A stretch of DNA of 64,000 nt from Nephrocerus scutellatus (Eukaryota; Arthropoda; Insecta; Diptera; Pipunculidae). The stretch is taken from contig OX352765.1 of assembly GCA_947095585.1 (NCBI GenBank), forward strand, positions 61,141,123 through 61,205,122, in the 5' to 3' direction. Positions 31,418-42,579 of this stretch are shown here, one piece after another. Under the pieces are notes generated by a model. It was not told the DNA's origin. It made no database searches and was given only the letters and a program-made list of their open reading frames with translations. Numbering within the stretch: the stretch's first letter is position 1; each line of letters opens with the position of its first letter. The translations under genes were made by a program, and so were the position numbers.

Positions 31418-32388
31418 CGTCGTTTTTCGGGTACAATTTTTATGTATACATCGACACACCGCCACACATTCCTTTATTATTTGGTAATAATCGCTAAAAC
31501 ATCTGTATTTGAGGTCGTGCCTATTTCAAAGTATTTTCTTTTTTCCACGCATCACTCGCGACTCGCGACACGCGTCACACGCTTGATATCAAAATTGGCC
31601 CCTGACATTGAGCCGCTCAGCCCTCTGGATTGTGCGAAAGGTGGTTAAAAAGGACCTCAAAAAACGAGAAAATAGCGGCATTTCTAACCATCACACTTGA
31701 AAGCGACACGAGTCATATGCGGAATATAAAAAAATGGAGGTGTGGGCACAAAACGACTTTCTTTTACGGACGGGACCGGAATCTTTAGTAAATGTATGTT
31801 AAATGTTTTTTTTTTCAAATTTTTATTTTTTTATTTTTTTTTAAATTTCTTTTACACTTAACAGATTTCTCCTATATGCTCGAAAAACTATCGAAGTAAA
31901 CTGTCACTTCCGGCAGTCTGATTTCCGTCAAAATTATCTTGCCCTCACAATTTTTGTAAAAAGCGATAAGTTCAGCCGTCGGGATTGTAGAGTGGGCACA
32001 GACAGACAGACAGACAGACAGACAGACTGACTGACAGACAGAGATTTTCGCTTTTTCTGACTCAGGAGATACGGTAATGGGTAAATCTGCAAAAATCCCG
32101 AGTTCGAAAATATCATGATTACTATACTTCCTTTTACTATGTAAAAGAAAGTAAAATGCTATTTTGGACTTACGACACTCAAAAAATTTCAGTTATCTAT
32201 GTTGTGTGGAAGGTGGTTGAAAAGGGCCTCAAAGAAGTCAAAAAAAAAATGTAAACCCATCACATGGCGCCAGACGCGAAAAGCGACAGCGTCACACGCA
32301 GAATATAAAAAATGTTATTTGGTCGAAAATACAGACAAAACAGGTCAAGTTAACAAAAAGTTTTTAAGTAACAAACATTTATTGACAA
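31418..32388 (+). mobile_element. About 970-bp non-coding repeat element, family S, copy 1
   Basis: Nearly identical to 37143-38093. It begins AACGTCGTTTTTCGGGTACA and ends CAAACATTTATTGACA. Inside: two related 110-bp blocks near 31635-31742 and 32200-32320, a CAGACAGA microsatellite at 31998-32044, and a 12-bp stem with a 3-nt loop at 32126-32152 (ACTTCCTTTTAC / GTAAAAGAAAGT). No transposase. A diverged minus-strand piece is at 59985-60110. Confidence 0.8.
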
Positions 32389-32596
32389 CCGCGCAAAAAT
32401 CTCATTTTTATTTATAGAGATATTCATTTTCCTGCTTCTAAATCAAACAGCTGTCAAAATTTTAGTTTGCAACCACACATTTACGAATCGCTAAACCACC
32501 GCTAAACTACTTAAAATTGGTTCAATGGTTCTTCAGAAATAATTCTGTACGATTTTCACCGCTTTGGTTATTAACATACAAGTTAATGTAAAAAAG
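32387..32596 (+). repeat. 210-bp direct repeat, right copy
   Basis: Second copy of the 31209-31417 sequence. Confidence 0.9.
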
Positions 32597-32735
32597 AGCG
32601 GGGTATGCTGTGTCGAAGACACGGCCGTGGGTTTTGAGCGTGACAACGTTTGTCCGGGACGAAAGAAAAGAAAACAAAGATCTTATTGTCTGTGGGACAT
32701 AAACACGGACGGATATATTAAAAATATATTTTTTC
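32597..32735. other. Short unassigned block with GTGTC/GACAC palindrome
   Basis: GTGTCGAAGACAC at about 32611-32623 is a perfect short hairpin, in locally GC-rich DNA. No gene is recognised. Confidence 0.4.
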
Positions 32736-33200
32736 TATACTAAAAACAAGTCCTACGACTTGCACCGTAGCTCATCACATACATCATCATCACATCACAT
32801 TATATATAAATTATTTATAAGCTAATTTTAATGTTCATAACCACTAACTTTGAAGTTGCTGCATATTGCATATTACTGCCCAAACACAGTAATGGAGCTT
32901 TTGGTTTCAACTCATAAAAAATTTGAGTAGTTTTAAATTAAATTAGAGGAGAAAAGTGGTGAGAAGTGCTTCGAAATGGTATGGTAAGAATGTCACTTTG
33001 AAACACGCAGGCCAATTGTTTCTCATTAAATTTATTTTGCATTGTTCTCTTATTTCTGTAAATGATCGAATAATTACTTTGAACCGATGCTTAATGCCAT
33101 GTATGATATTTGATGGTTTACTCAATGGTCGATGGTAGATTCATTGTTCAGTGGCAGACATCCAACTTACGATCGAACATCTCTTCTTTGACTGAGAGAC
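32736..33200 (+). repeat. Dispersed repeat family T, copy 1
   Basis: CAAGTCCTACGACTTGCACC, ATTTATAAGCTAATTTTAAT and TGGTATGGTAAGAATGTCAC recur at 34535-34860, and the last part also at 39780-39920, 40015-40170 and 40250-40330. No protein is supported. Confidence 0.75.
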
Positions 33201-33480
33201 TGGCATTTTTATAATGTTAAATTTAGCTTCATTTTTATATAAAAAAAATATGTGTTTAAAATGATTTTTTGTAGAAGATTATTATTTAAATATATTAAAG
33301 CTAATATCTGCAATACAAGGAAATATTGTTTAATGTAAATAACAAAAAATAAATTACTGTAATACTTTTTATAATAATTAAAAAATGCAGAAACCATTCA
33401 AACTTTTGTGCACAAAATGCCAAACGACACTGAAATGAAAATTTCTAAATATAGTCTTCTCTAGGCGATTCTCAAATTTT
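33201..33480 (+). repeat. Dispersed repeat family U, copy 1
   Basis: AAATATGTGTTTAAAATG, GATTTTTTGTAGAAGATTAT and CAAACGACACTGAAATGAAA recur almost identically at 34160-34408. Confidence 0.85.
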
Positions 33481-33489
33481 CAAGTACGG

Positions 33490-33800
33490 TACGCAGAGCA
33501 GAGCTCTGATAGAAAATGAACAGAGACTATACTATCACTACGGATGCGGTAAAGAATTAAGTAGCTTCGCAGCTTGTGCTGCACAAAAAATGGCAGGTAG
33601 TCGGTATGCTCGAAATTGTGGCTATATTTTGAACCGACTAACAGTCTGCTTGTAGGGCGACAATTTGACATTTACATTTTGCTATTTGCATCCAATTTTA
33701 AGTAGCTGCGTAAGTGCGCAGTCGATTTTTCTTTAATGCATTGGCTGATAATTGAATTTTTGACCAAAATGCAGCATAAACTGCGCAGCGGCTGAATTCT
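33490..33800 (+). repeat. Dispersed repeat family V, copy 1
   Basis: AACAGAGACTATACTATCAC, ATTAAGTAGCTTCGCAGCTT and ACAGTCTGCTTGTAGGGCGA recur at 34925-35190 and 40497-40690. The middle part is unusually rich in GCAGC/GCTGC. Confidence 0.8.
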
Positions 33801-34159
33801 TGACCGCAGCCTACTACTGCATATGTTTGTTTCGTTCTGCTCTGCTTGATTGTATGTTATTGAAACCACATACATGATCATCAATCACATCAAATACAAC
33901 AGAATAAATAATTTATAAGCTGATTTAAATGTTCATAACAATTTATTGTGAGGTGGGTACATATTAAATATATCATATCACTGCACAAACATAGTAATGC
34001 AGTTGCGTCGATAGTAGTAGGAGAAGTAAGAGCTGTTAAAAATTATCTTTTATATTTTTTTTCCTTATTTATATATAGTAAACTATCAGTAAAAAGGGAT
34101 ATATATAGATAATATGAATTAAACGATTATAATTCGTAAAGATGGGATTTCGTTTTGTG

Positions 34160-34408
34160 AAAATCTGTGTTTAAAATGATTTTTTGTAGAAGATTATTAC
34201 TTAAATATATTAAAGCTAATATCTGCAATACAAGGAAATATTTTTTAATGTAAATAACAAAAAATAAATTACTGTAATACTTTTTATAATAAAAAAAAAT
34301 GCAAAAACCATTCAAACTTTTATGCAAAAAATGCCAAACGACACTGAAATGAAAATTTCTAAATATAGTCTTCTCTAGGCGATTCTCAAATTTTCAAGTA
34401 CGGTACGC
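34160..34408 (+). repeat. Dispersed repeat family U, copy 2
   Basis: Matches 33240-33490 with very few changes, so the block was duplicated recently. Confidence 0.85.
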
Positions 34409-34439
34409 CTTCTTGATAATAAAACACAACAGTGTGAGC

Positions 34440-34525
34440 ATTCTGTTGATCACAACAGTGGACATTTAACATTTGACTTTTTGAACATGCACCCCTTGTA
34501 GTGAGACGTTGTCACGTTAAAAATT
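34440..34525 (+). repeat. Satellite tail block without its array
   Basis: Contains AACATTTGACTTTTTGAACA and GTGAGACGTTGTCACGTTA, the end sequence found after both 118-bp arrays. Confidence 0.65.
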
Positions 34526-34534
34526 TCTATACTA

Positions 34535-34860
34535 AATACAAGTCCTACGACTTGCACCGTAGCTCATCACATCACATTATATATAAATTATTTATAAGCG
34601 AATTTTAATGTTCATAACCACTAACTGTGAAGTTACTGCATATTGCATATTACTGCCCAAACACAGTAATGCAGCTTTTGGTTTCAACTCATAAATAATT
34701 TGAGTAGTTTTAAATTAAATTAGAAGAGAAAAGTAGTGAGTACTGAGTAGTGCTGTGCTGCCCATACTTCGAAATGGTATGGTAAGATTGTCGCTTTCAA
34801 ACATGCAGGCCAATTATTTATCATTAAATTTCTTTTGCATTGTTCTCTTATTTCTGTAAC
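34535..34860 (+). repeat. Dispersed repeat family T, copy 2
   Basis: Second long copy of 32736-33065 with small indels. Confidence 0.8.
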
Positions 34861-34924
34861 TTATAGTAGTATTCTTTTCTGTTACACGACCAAACACGAG
34901 AGCACTCACTCACAATGTTAATAG

Positions 34925-35190
34925 AAAGAGCAGAGCAGAGCACTGATAGGAAATGAACAGAGACTATACTACCACTACGGCTGCGGTAAAGAATTAAGTA
35001 GCTTCGCAGCTTGTACTGCACAAAAAAATGGCAGGCAGTCGGTATGCACGAAATTGCGGCTATATTTTGAACCGACTTACAGTCTGCTTGTAGGGCGACA
35101 TTTACATTTTGCTATTTGCATCCCATTTTAAGTAGCTGCGTAAACTGCGCAGTCGATTTTTCTTTAATGCATTGGCTGAAAAGTGAATTT
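34925..35190 (+). repeat. Dispersed repeat family V, copy 2
   Basis: Matches 33495-33790; same order of blocks. Confidence 0.8.
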
Positions 35191-35329
35191 TTGAATTTAG
35201 TAATGCAGTTGCGTCGATAGCAGTAGGAGAAGTAAGAGCTGTTAAAAAAATATGTGCGTGTATCTTTACGCGCGGTTGGAGTGAAATTCTTTGACGTTGT
35301 GCCCAATATTACGATTACATTAAAAGGCA

Positions 35330-36975
35330 CGAGTCGCTTGAAAAATTGCTTAGTTCCCGAAATTCCAGACCATAATGATCATATTCCAGAATTCCCATAG
35401 GAAGAAATCTTATAGCCGCATATTAGTCCTGCATTCCGAATTTCATTTGAATCGCTTGAGAAATAGCTTTGTTCCAGAAATTCCAGACCATAATAATCAT
35501 ATTCAAGAATTTCCATAACAAGAAGCCGGAACTATAATGTAATTTCATCTCTTTACGCTAGTGTCAAAACCCGACGATTAAATGAGCGAATACAATGAAA
35601 ATGTATGCTGCGCCCATAATAGCGTTCGCAATACTTTCGTTACTTTGCCAATCGATTAGATGTGCGCTGGCGAGCGCATTTTCTTAAGAAAACTTGACAG
35701 TTGTCATATGTTATTTCGGCGAGGTGACAAAACTACATTATGGTCGGATGAGAAACTTTAGAATCTTTGGAAAGCATTTCGTCGGATTTTGACTTTAACG
35801 TAAGGGAGCGAAATTGCATTATAGTTTAGCCTTTATAGTCGGATCTTAGTCCTACATTCCGAATTTCATGCGAATCGCTTGAGAAATTGCTTTATTCCAG
35901 ATATTCCAGCCAATAATGATCATATTCCAGAATTTCCATAGGAAGAAATCTTATAGTCACATCTTAGTCCTACATTTCGAATTTCATGCGAATCGCTTGA
36001 GAAATTGCTTTATTCCAGAAATTCCAGACAATAATGATCATATTCCAGAATTTCCATAGGAATAAATCTTATAGTCACATCTTAGTCCTACAGTCCGAAT
36101 TTCATGCGAATCCCTTGAGAAGTTGCTTTGTTCCAGAAATTCCAGACAATAATGATCATATTCCAGAATTTCCATAGTAATCTTATAGTCACATATTAGT
36201 CCTACATTCCGAGTTTCATACGAATCACTTGAGAAATGGCTTGGTTCCAAAAATTCCAGACCCTATTGGGCAGATCCCAGAATTTCCATAGGAACAAGTC
36301 TTATAGTCACATATTAGTCCTACATTTCGAGTTTCATACGATTCCCTTGAGAAATTGCTTGGTTCCAAAAATCCCAGACCCTATTGGCCAGATCCCAGAA
36401 TTTCCATAGGAACAAGTCTTATAGTCACATATTAGTCCTACATTCCGAGTTTTATACGAATCCCTTGAGAAATGGCTTGGTTCCAAAAATCCCAGACCCT
36501 ATTGGCCAGATCCTAGAATTTCCATAGGAACAAGTCTTATAGTCACATATTAGTCCTACATTCCGAGTTTCATACGAATACCTTGAGAAATGGCTTGGTT
36601 TCAAAAATCCCAGACCCTATTGGCCAGATCCTAGAATTTCCATAGGAACAAGTGTTATAGTCACATATTAGTCCTACATTCCGAGTTTCATACGAATCCC
36701 TTGAGAAATGGCTTGGTTCCGAAAATCCCAGACCCTATTGGCCAGATCCCAGAATTTCCATAGGAACAAGTCTTACAGTCACATATTAGTCGTACATTCC
36801 GAGTTTCATACGAATCCCTTGAGAAATGGCTTGGTTCCGAAAATCCCAGACCCTATTGGCCAGATCCCAGAATTTCTATAGGAACAAGTCTTATAGTCAC
36901 ATATTAGTCCTACATTCCGAATTTCATGCGAATCGCTTGATAAATTGCTTTGTTCAAAAACTCTAGTTCCTCATG
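35330..36975 (+). repeat. 118-bp satellite array
   Basis: GGAACAAG begins at 36291, 36409, 36527, 36645, 36763 and 36881, an exact 118-bp period over six units. Left of these are older, more diverged units (35335-36240), interrupted near 35530-35830 by unrelated sequence. Units carry CAGAATTTCCATAGGAACAA, TAGTCACATATTAGTCCTAC and CCCTTGAGAAATGGCTTGG. Confidence 0.95.
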
Positions 36976-37009
36976 ACCAAATCCTATTGGATATTTAAAA
37001 ACGTTACTT

Positions 37010-37142
37010 AACATCTGTTAAAAACGTAACTTAACATCTGTTAAAAAAGTAACTTAACATCTGTTAAATAGTGACATTTAACATTTGAGTTTTTGAACAT
37101 GTACCCCCTTAAACCTTGGAGTGAGACGTTGTCACGTCAAAA
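37010..37142 (+). repeat. Tail of the 118-bp array
   Basis: CTTAACATCTGTTAAAAA is repeated three times at about 21-24 bp spacing (37011-37075), then AACATTTGAGTTTTTGAACA and GTGAGACGTTGTCACGTCA. Family S copy 2 starts directly after this. Confidence 0.75.
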
Positions 37143-38093
37143 CGTCGTTTTTCGGGTACAATTTTTATGTATACATCGACACACCGCCACACATTCCTTT
37201 ATTATTTGGTAATAATCGCTAAAACATCTGTATTTGAGGTCGTGCCTATTTCAAAGTATTTTCCTTTTTCCACGCATCACTCGCGACTCGCGACACGCGT
37301 CACACGCTTGATATCAAAATTGGCCCCTGACATTGAGCCGCTCAGTCCTCTGGGTTGTGCGAAAGGTGGTTAAAAAGGACCTCAAAAAACGAGAAAATAG
37401 CGGCATTTCTAACCATCACACGTAAAAGCGACACGAGTCATATGCGGAATATAAAAAAATGGAGGTGTGGGCACAAAACGACTTTCTTTTACGGACGGGA
37501 CCGGAATCTTTAGTAAATGTATGTTAAATGTTTTTTTTTCAAATTTTTTTTTTTTTTATTTTTTTTTAAATTTCTTTTACACTTAACAGATTTCTCCTAT
37601 ATGCTCGAAAAACTATCGAAGTAAACTGTCACTTCCGGCAGTCTGATTTCCGTCAAAATTATCTTGCCCTCACAATTTTTGTTAAAAGCGATAAGTTCAA
37701 CCGTCGGGATTGTAGAGTGGACACAGACAGACAGACAGACAGACAGAGATTTTCGCTTTTTCTGACTCAGGAGATACGGTAATGGGTAAATCTGCAAAAA
37801 TCCCGAGTTCGAAAATATCATGATTACTATACTTCCTTTTACTATGTAAAAGAAAGTAAAATGCTATTTTGGACTTACGACACTCAAAAAATTTCAGTTA
37901 TCTATGTTGTGTGGAAGGTGGTTGAAAAGGGCCTCAAAGAAGTCAAAAAAAATGTCAACCCATCACATGGCGCCAGACGCGAAAAGCGACAGCGTCACAC
38001 GCAGAATATAAAAAATGTTATTTGGTCGAAAATACAGACAAAACAGGTCAAGTTAACAAAAAGTTTTTAAGTAACAAACATTTATTGACAATT
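37143..38093 (+). mobile_element. Family S element, copy 2
   Basis: Near-identical to 31418-32388, with a shorter CAGA run (37724-37748) and the same hairpin at 37831-37857. It is not flanked by the 210-bp repeats, which therefore are not part of the element. Confidence 0.8.
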
Positions 38094-39120
38094 TTTTATT
38101 TATTTTATTTTTTTTATTTAATTTTATTTAATTTTTAGGTATGTACATTTAACTTAAATTAAAGTGTATATCTAGTTTTTAAGTTTATGTTGTTATAAAA
38201 TAATTTCCGAGTTTAAACCTTTTAATTCAACTCAATTAGTAATGTAATGTGAGTTGAGCAGAAAACCAACCAACAGAGACTATACTACACTACTACTTCC
38301 CTAGCCTAGCCATAATCACATGTATCTTAAATGACTGAATATCATACACATGCGGAAATACAGAGTCTGGCAATTCATTCCATAAAATTTTTGAGCGGCT
38401 AAAGAAGGAATGTTTGAATTGATCGGTACTTCCGAAGATAGGTCTAAAGCAGTTTTCGTTAGTATTATGAAATATAAAAAACTAGCTTATAATGGTTAGA
38501 ATCTTCCATGTGAATTCTTTAACCTGAGGCCATATCACTTCCATATTTTTATAGAAATTTTTGTCATTATATTATTATATAAAAAAGTGTATATGTGGAA
38601 AATTATTGAAAGGATATTGCAGAGTCTTTATTCTATAAACAATGAGAAATGAACCGTATATTAAAGATTAATGTTTGATTTTGTATTAGTATACAGTCAG
38701 TAAAATGATAAGCATAGTTAATTTAGTAAGAAGTGAATGGCGAACCATCTGTTATATAAAGATGGAAGACGAACAGAATGTTAAAAAAAGCCCAAAAGGG
38801 AACCAGCAGACAATGAACCAACAGAAGCTATACTGTCACTCATAAGTTCATAACCATCTCTACAGAATGCCCAACTGTTCTGCTTTTTAACAATCATGCT
38901 TAAAAAAGATCAAGAGAGCTAAATCCTGTTTCTCACTACAAAAACTTACGTTTCTCGCTCTTTTTTGTTTCACTGAGAGATTTGCTAAATAGAGAGGGAG
39001 AGAGGGTAATTGAGTTGTTGGGGAGGTGGTATGGTATGGAAATAGAAGTATGCATCAAAATGTTTTTCGCTTGAAAGACACAATATTCGCCATTAACTTC
39101 GTTTTATCTGGTTCTCTTTT
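38094..39120. other. AT-rich stretch, nothing firm
   Basis: A T-rich low-complexity run (38085-38140) is followed by sequence without a gene. CCAACAGAGACTATACTACA at 38269 resembles the first block of family V. Confidence 0.4.
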
Positions 39121-39121
39121 T

Positions 39122-39504
39122 AAATTCTCTATATTAACTTCACTTGCCCGTGTGTTTGTGGGCTTGTGGATTTGTGTGTCATGGAATCTTGCGATCAATT
39201 TTTAACCCACTTCCTACAGCCCGATTTTATTGAAGTTTGGCACACATGTATATCTCCCATGACAGCACTTTCTATTTGAGGCCCCTCGGGCCGCGGGGTC
39301 GGGGGGCTCCCATACAAATATTTTACAAAATTTACCCGATTTTCTTTAAATTTTGTACACATGTGTGTCTTCGATGGAAAACACTTTTTGTAAAAATTTG
39401 GAGCGATCGGCCCCTTGGAGACCCCAATATACAATTTTTAAATATCGCATCAGATCACGGCAAAGTATGAGCTCTATGCTTTGTGAGCAGCGCAAGACGA
39501 GCAC

Positions 39505-39541
<37 letters not shown>

Positions 39542-39600
39542 CCCCGATTAGAAAATTTACAAGAAAAATTTTAATTTTTATGGGTTGTTTTTTTATTATG
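39122..39600 (-). mobile_element. Dispersed repeat family R, copy G
   Basis: Close match to copy F from TTTTTAAATTCTCTATATTA to TTTTTATGGGTTGTTTTTTT. It holds a (TG)n run of about 16 units at 39508-39539 near the right end. Confidence 0.85.
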
Positions 39601-39779
39601 TAATTTGATGGAAGAGTTATTAACTCTTCGTAATATTGGAGTGATTAAACAAAAGACAAGCCAAAAGAAAAGGAAATGGTAGCAACAGCAACGTCGCTTT
39701 TAACTTGTAAATGGTACATGGAGCATTGATAGAGAACTTCGATCACGACTGCTGCACATGTTAATGGTATCTTACGAGC

Positions 39780-40345
39780 ATTGAAGAATGTCGCTTTGAA
39801 ACATGCAGGCCAATTATTCATTATTAAATTTCTTTTGCATTGTTCTCTTATTTCTGTAATTGATCGAATAGTTATTTTAAACCGATGTTTAATGCCTTGT
39901 ATGATGTTTGACTTAATGGCCGATGGTAGATTAGTTGTTCAATGCTTTGTTTTTCAATTTTAAAAAAAATTGAGTAATTTTAAAATAAATTGAAGAGAAA
40001 TGAAATTTGAAGAGAGAAGAATGTCGCTTTGAAGTTTGAATTATTATTCATCATTAAATTTCTTTTACATTGTTCTCTTATTTCTGTAATTGATCGAATA
40101 GTTATTTTAAACCGATGTTTGTATGATGTTTGATGTTTGACTCAATGGTCGATGGTAGATTAGTTGTTCAATGCTTTGTTTTTCAATTTATAAAAAAAAT
40201 TGAGTAATTTTAAAATAAATTGAAGAGAAATGAAATTTGAAGAGAGAAGAACGTCGCTTTGAAGTTTGAATTTTATTTATCATTAAATTTCTTTTGCATG
40301 GTTCTCTGCCTTCTGTAATTGATCGAAGAGTTATTTCTAGTTACT
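39780..40345 (+). repeat. Three partial family T units in tandem
   Basis: GTCGCTTTGAA followed by CATTAAATTTCTTTTGCATT and TTCTCTTATTTCTGTAATTG recurs at about 39788, 40023 and 40253, with TTGAAGAGAAATGAAATTTG between units. The unit spacing is about 232 bp. Confidence 0.8.
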
Positions 40346-40496
40346 GTAAACATGAAAAAGGATAAGATAAGCGAAAATAAAAGGAAATAGTTGCAAGGAA
40401 GCTTGCAGGTTTTCATTGTTATATGCCTCTTTTTTGTAACTTATAATAACGACCAACACGAGAGCACTGTATCACTTTATGCAATGGTGATAGAAC

Positions 40497-40690
40497 AAGC
40501 AGAGCAGAGCACCGATAGAAAATGAACAGAGACTATACTATCACTACGGCTGCGGTAAAGAATTGTAGCTGCGCAGCTTGTGCTGCACCAAAAAATGGCA
40601 GGCATTCGGTATACACGAAATTGCGACTACATTTTAAACCGACTTACAGTCTGCTTATATGGCGACAATTTGACATTTACATTTTGCTAT
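40497..40690 (+). repeat. Dispersed repeat family V, copy 3
   Basis: Shorter copy ending ACATTTACATTTTGCTATTT; 3' part absent. Confidence 0.75.
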
Positions 40691-40704
40691 TTTTTTATAA
40701 TGTA

Positions 40705-40915
40705 CACACGCTAAAGGGGTTTGCACCCTTATAACGCTTAGCACAGCGTGTGCGTTAGGAAATTAGGGAGAGGAAAGGGCGAGATTTCTAAGCGTCCAAA
40801 TGGACACAATACGCAGCTGAGCGCGATAGCGCTTATTGCCTGTGAGGGAGGAAGCATCACGAACCTCTCCCCGTGTGGGTAGCGAAGCACTGAACAGCTA
40901 GTTTGCTAATTAAAT
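40705..40915. other. GC-rich island with nested hairpin, unassigned
   Basis: ACACGCT near 40706 pairs with AGCGTGT near 40745, and AAGGGG with a CCCTT inside. Composition changes sharply from AT-rich flanks. No open frame or known RNA gene is recognised. Confidence 0.5.
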
Positions 40916-40922
40916 ATGTAAT

Positions 40923-41612
40923 CTTCTACATATATATATATATAAAATAGAGAATTTATTTGAATATTTTTATATTTGTATATATATTTGTGCCTAACAA
41001 ACTCTGGAACGCCTTGACAAATTTCAACCAAACTTGGTATAAATATTAGTATATATTACTAGCTGACCCAACAGACGTTGTCCTGCCCCACTTTCAATAA
41101 ATCTGTTTGTAATCGTTTTGTGGACTTGTGAAAAGCTATTTGTTTTGCGATATCGAGTCACAGTATTAGTCACATCATTGTGTTACATTTTTTATTTTTG
41201 GGTCTTTTAGGGTCTTTTGGGGTTCCTTTAGGGGTCTTTAATGATTTTTGGGGTTTTTGAGGGACTTTCGGAGGTCTTTTTGTGATTCTTTTCGGGGTCT
41301 TTTGTGGTCTTTTGGAGATCTTTTTGCCCACAAAATCAAAGAAGAAGCTGTCAAATGACATTTGCGCACGTAACCTAAACAATTGGAATCTATTGGAACA
41401 GAAATGAAATAACGATTTTTGCTGGACAGATCGCGAATCAACAAAAATTTAATTTTATTTTAAGTCAAAACTGGAATGCGTTTTTCCAAACCTTTAATTT
41501 CACCGAAAGCATTCAAGAGTTATTTCCTTTAATGTAAGTCGAGCCGTTTCGGAGCAGTTGAGACCCAAACACCGTGACACGAGATTCTTATATACATATT
41601 AGATTATTATTA
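40923..41612 (+). mobile_element. Helitron-like non-autonomous element, composite
   Basis: It begins with a TCTACATATATATATATATA run, then ACGCCTTGACAAATTTCAAC, a style common to non-autonomous Helitrons of insects. At 41061 CTAGCTGACCCAACAGACGT matches the start of the element at 45644. It ends near GAGATTCTTATATACATATT. The GGTCTTTT-rich run at 41200-41330 is low-complexity inside it. Confidence 0.6.
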
Positions 41613-41618
41613 GATATT

Positions 41619-41800
41619 AGTGTCGATTCTATGGCTTTTAGGGTCGCAGAGTTGAATGGTGATAGTAAGACAACTCTAGGGGAATGGGGCCAATAACTGA
41701 GGGGGGGAGGGGGGCAAATTAGTGTCAATTCTATTGGGGTCGCTGAGATGAATAGTAGTGTTTAGAATGGTACTCGGCGACCATTTGGCGACGAATTTGG
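41619..41800 (-). repeat. Two units of the ~110-bp tandem repeat W, inverted
   Basis: GTGTCGATTCTATGG, GACAACTCTAGGGGAATGGG and the second GTGTCAATTCTATTG are reverse complements of the units at 42580-43095. Confidence 0.75.
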
Positions 41801-41819
41801 GGGAATTTTGGATATATTG

Positions 41820-41975
41820 CCGATCGCTCCAAATTTTTACAAAAAGTGTTTTCCATCGAAGACACACATGTGTACAAAATTAAAAGAAAATCGAACCGAA
41901 CCCCGAACCCGAGGTCCGAGGGGCCTCAAATGTTAATAGAAAGTATTGTCTTCGGAAATACACAAGTGTGCGTTG
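41820..41975 (+). repeat. Dispersed repeat family R, copy I, fragment
   Basis: GAAGACACACATGTGTACAA, CGAGGGGCCTCAAATGTTAA and TCGGAAATACACAAGTGTGC mark two module borders. It ends where the GCCCAGGTATTTATTCATC block (also at 52395-52435, inverted) begins. Confidence 0.65.
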
Positions 41976-42231
41976 CCCAGGTATTTATTCATCTCAATCT
42001 TCCATTAGGCAGGGGTAGGAAAAAGAATAATTTCGATCTTTAAGTTAAAATTGCAATTTTTTTTAACAATATAGGTATCTTAAATTATATAGTATTCAAA
42101 CTATAAAATAAAATTAAAAAAAAAAAATAATATAAATTTTAAACAAAACTGGGTTAGTTGCTTTTAGTTTCACCTTCAAGAGCAAGAATAAATAATTTAT
42201 TAGGGGAACCCACCCTAGAGCAAGCAAAAAA

Positions 42232-42537
42232 AAGTTTTCTCAAATCTATAGGTACTCCCCAATACTTAATAATCTGTCCGACTTATTGATCGTCATCGAA
42301 AGCGAAAGTTTACTGGAAATTGCAATCTCTTAAATTTAAAAGGTAGATCCTAGATGCCCTATTATTGTGCAGCCCCTGATTTCGTGCCGACCGCTCGATC
42401 TTGGATGAAAGATTGTTTGAGTTTTCTCAAATCTATAGGTACTCCCCAATACTTAATAATCTGTCCGACTTATTGATCGTCATCGAAAGCGAAAGTTTAC
42501 TGGAAATTGCAATCTCTTAAATTTAAAAGGTAGATCC
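42232..42537 (+). repeat. About 117-bp direct repeat, two copies
   Basis: AGTTTTCTCAAATCTATAGG to AAATTTAAAAGGTAGATCC occurs at 42232-42348 and 42420-42537, essentially identical. Between them lies a 70-bp piece of LINE RT (42349-42418), which also occurs at 44933-44998. Confidence 0.9.
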
Positions 42538-42579
42538 GTCGAAATGAGTGCTATCCGTGGGTTAAAAAGTGTATCACAC

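Noticed and set aside
31934..32116. Open frame with a run of SVCLSVCL-like repeats
   Set aside because: It is a translation of the CAGACAGA microsatellite.
32943..33138. Short open frames on both strands shared with 39781-39963
   Set aside because: They lie in dispersed repeat family T; the frames are not conserved in its other copies.
35330..36975. CRISPR-like array of regular repeats
   Set aside because: The 118-bp units are repeated in full without unique spacers, and the genome is insect.
41170..41444. Lys/Pro-rich open frame (KTPKR-like) on the minus strand
   Set aside because: It arises from GGTCTTTT low-complexity DNA inside a Helitron-like element.
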